A stretch of 25,778 nucleotides of DNA from NCBI RefSeq assembly GCF_009377345.1, contig NZ_WBSL01000019.1:1-25778 (forward strand), read 5' to 3'. Origin of the DNA: Deinococcus terrestris (GTDB taxonomy: Bacteria > Deinococcota > Deinococci > Deinococcales > Deinococcaceae). How positions within the stretch are numbered: position 1 is the first letter of the stretch; every line of letters starts with the position of its first letter. The notes under the pieces were generated by a model. It had not been told where the DNA came from. It saw only the letters and a program-made list of their open reading frames with translations, and searched no databases. Position numbers and translations under genes: made by a program. Of this stretch, positions 25,699 through 25,778 are shown in pieces.

Positions 25699-25729
25699 GG
25701 CAGGTGGCCTGAAGTTCAGGCCACCTGCC
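25699..25729. repeat. 31-bp perfect inverted repeat
   Basis: GGCAGGTGGCCTGAA (25699-25713) and TTCAGGCCACCTGCC (25715-25729) are exact reverse complements around one G. No T-run follows on either side. It may be a cruciform-forming site, a terminator between genes beyond the window, or an element end. Confidence 0.7.
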
Positions 25730-25778
25730 ACACGATCTCTTGCCACGTTCTGAAGGCGACCTGCTGATGGTGACGGCG

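Larger units (their letters stand above)
24976..25778. other. Region without a confident gene upstream of mntR
   Basis: About 800 bases. Several short open frames on both strands lack good starts and domains. Inverted repeats occur at 25060-25065/25081-25086 (CTGGAC/GTCCAG) and 25699-25729. A minus-strand frame at 25148-25441 (97 codons: ELVERLFRLAGFRDRLTGLW) is the most protein-like but matches nothing I know. A second, at 25448-25663, contains a cyclase-like motif. It looks like a decayed accessory region. Confidence 0.4.

Overview
The window looks like part of an accessory replicon (plasmid or megaplasmid) of a Deinococcus-type bacterium. The evidence is the high GC content, gene families typical of that genus, and several genes preceded by a TAnnnT hexamer 6-8 bases before the start codon. 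That arrangement gives leaderless mRNAs, which are known to be abundant in Deinococcus. The genus call is an inference from these signs; no ribosomal or other phylogenetic marker is present.

Layout. (1) 1-3450, replication region: the truncated tail of an integrase-type transposase, a 452-aa winged-helix-like replication-associated protein and a 473-aa probable replication initiator, both on the minus strand. Between them lies an iteron array of seven 16-bp repeats, five of them spaced exactly 33 bp apart. (2) 3450-5850: a small membrane ORF, then two overlapping unknown minus-strand genes (the second with a DUF2442-like domain), divergent from an XRE-type regulator across a 25-bp palindrome. 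(3) 5887-9464: two tandem, overlapping tyrosine recombinases of 385 and 641 aa that resemble Tn554 TnpA/TnpB in size and order, followed by AT-rich non-coding DNA with hairpins. (4) 9404-17702, metal and copper island: an unknown membrane-anchored protein plus a PCuAC copper-chaperone lipoprotein; a convergent HEPN-like gene; then a long plus-strand operon cadA - glutaredoxin - lspA - DUF3105 lipoprotein - DUF305 - czcD - SCO1 - cadC. (5) 18210-20066: two unknown minus-strand genes, one secreted. (6) 20139-22992: an ICMT-like (CzcN-like) methyltransferase, a LysM-M23 peptidase and a BdbC/BdbD thiol-oxidation pair. (7) 23001-24975: mntR-mntH on the minus strand with a perfect MntR/DtxR-type operator. 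(8) 24976-25778: no confident gene, possible decayed coding sequence and a perfect 31-bp hairpin.

How the genes may work together: CadA and CzcD would export Zn/Cd/Pb, and CadC has all four cysteines of the Cd/Pb/Zn sensor. Three separate promoters (9465 operon, cadA, ICMT gene) carry related TGARCA-N2-YRYTCA palindromes of the ArsR/SmtB operator type, so CadC probably controls a dispersed regulon. PCuAC and SCO1 handle copper. LspA would process the two lipoproteins of the island. BdbC/BdbD and glutaredoxin handle thiols exposed to soft metals, and MntH/MntR adds manganese import. The least explained parts are the XRE/DUF2442 module beside the recombinase pair, and the 406-aa and 208-aa gene pair.
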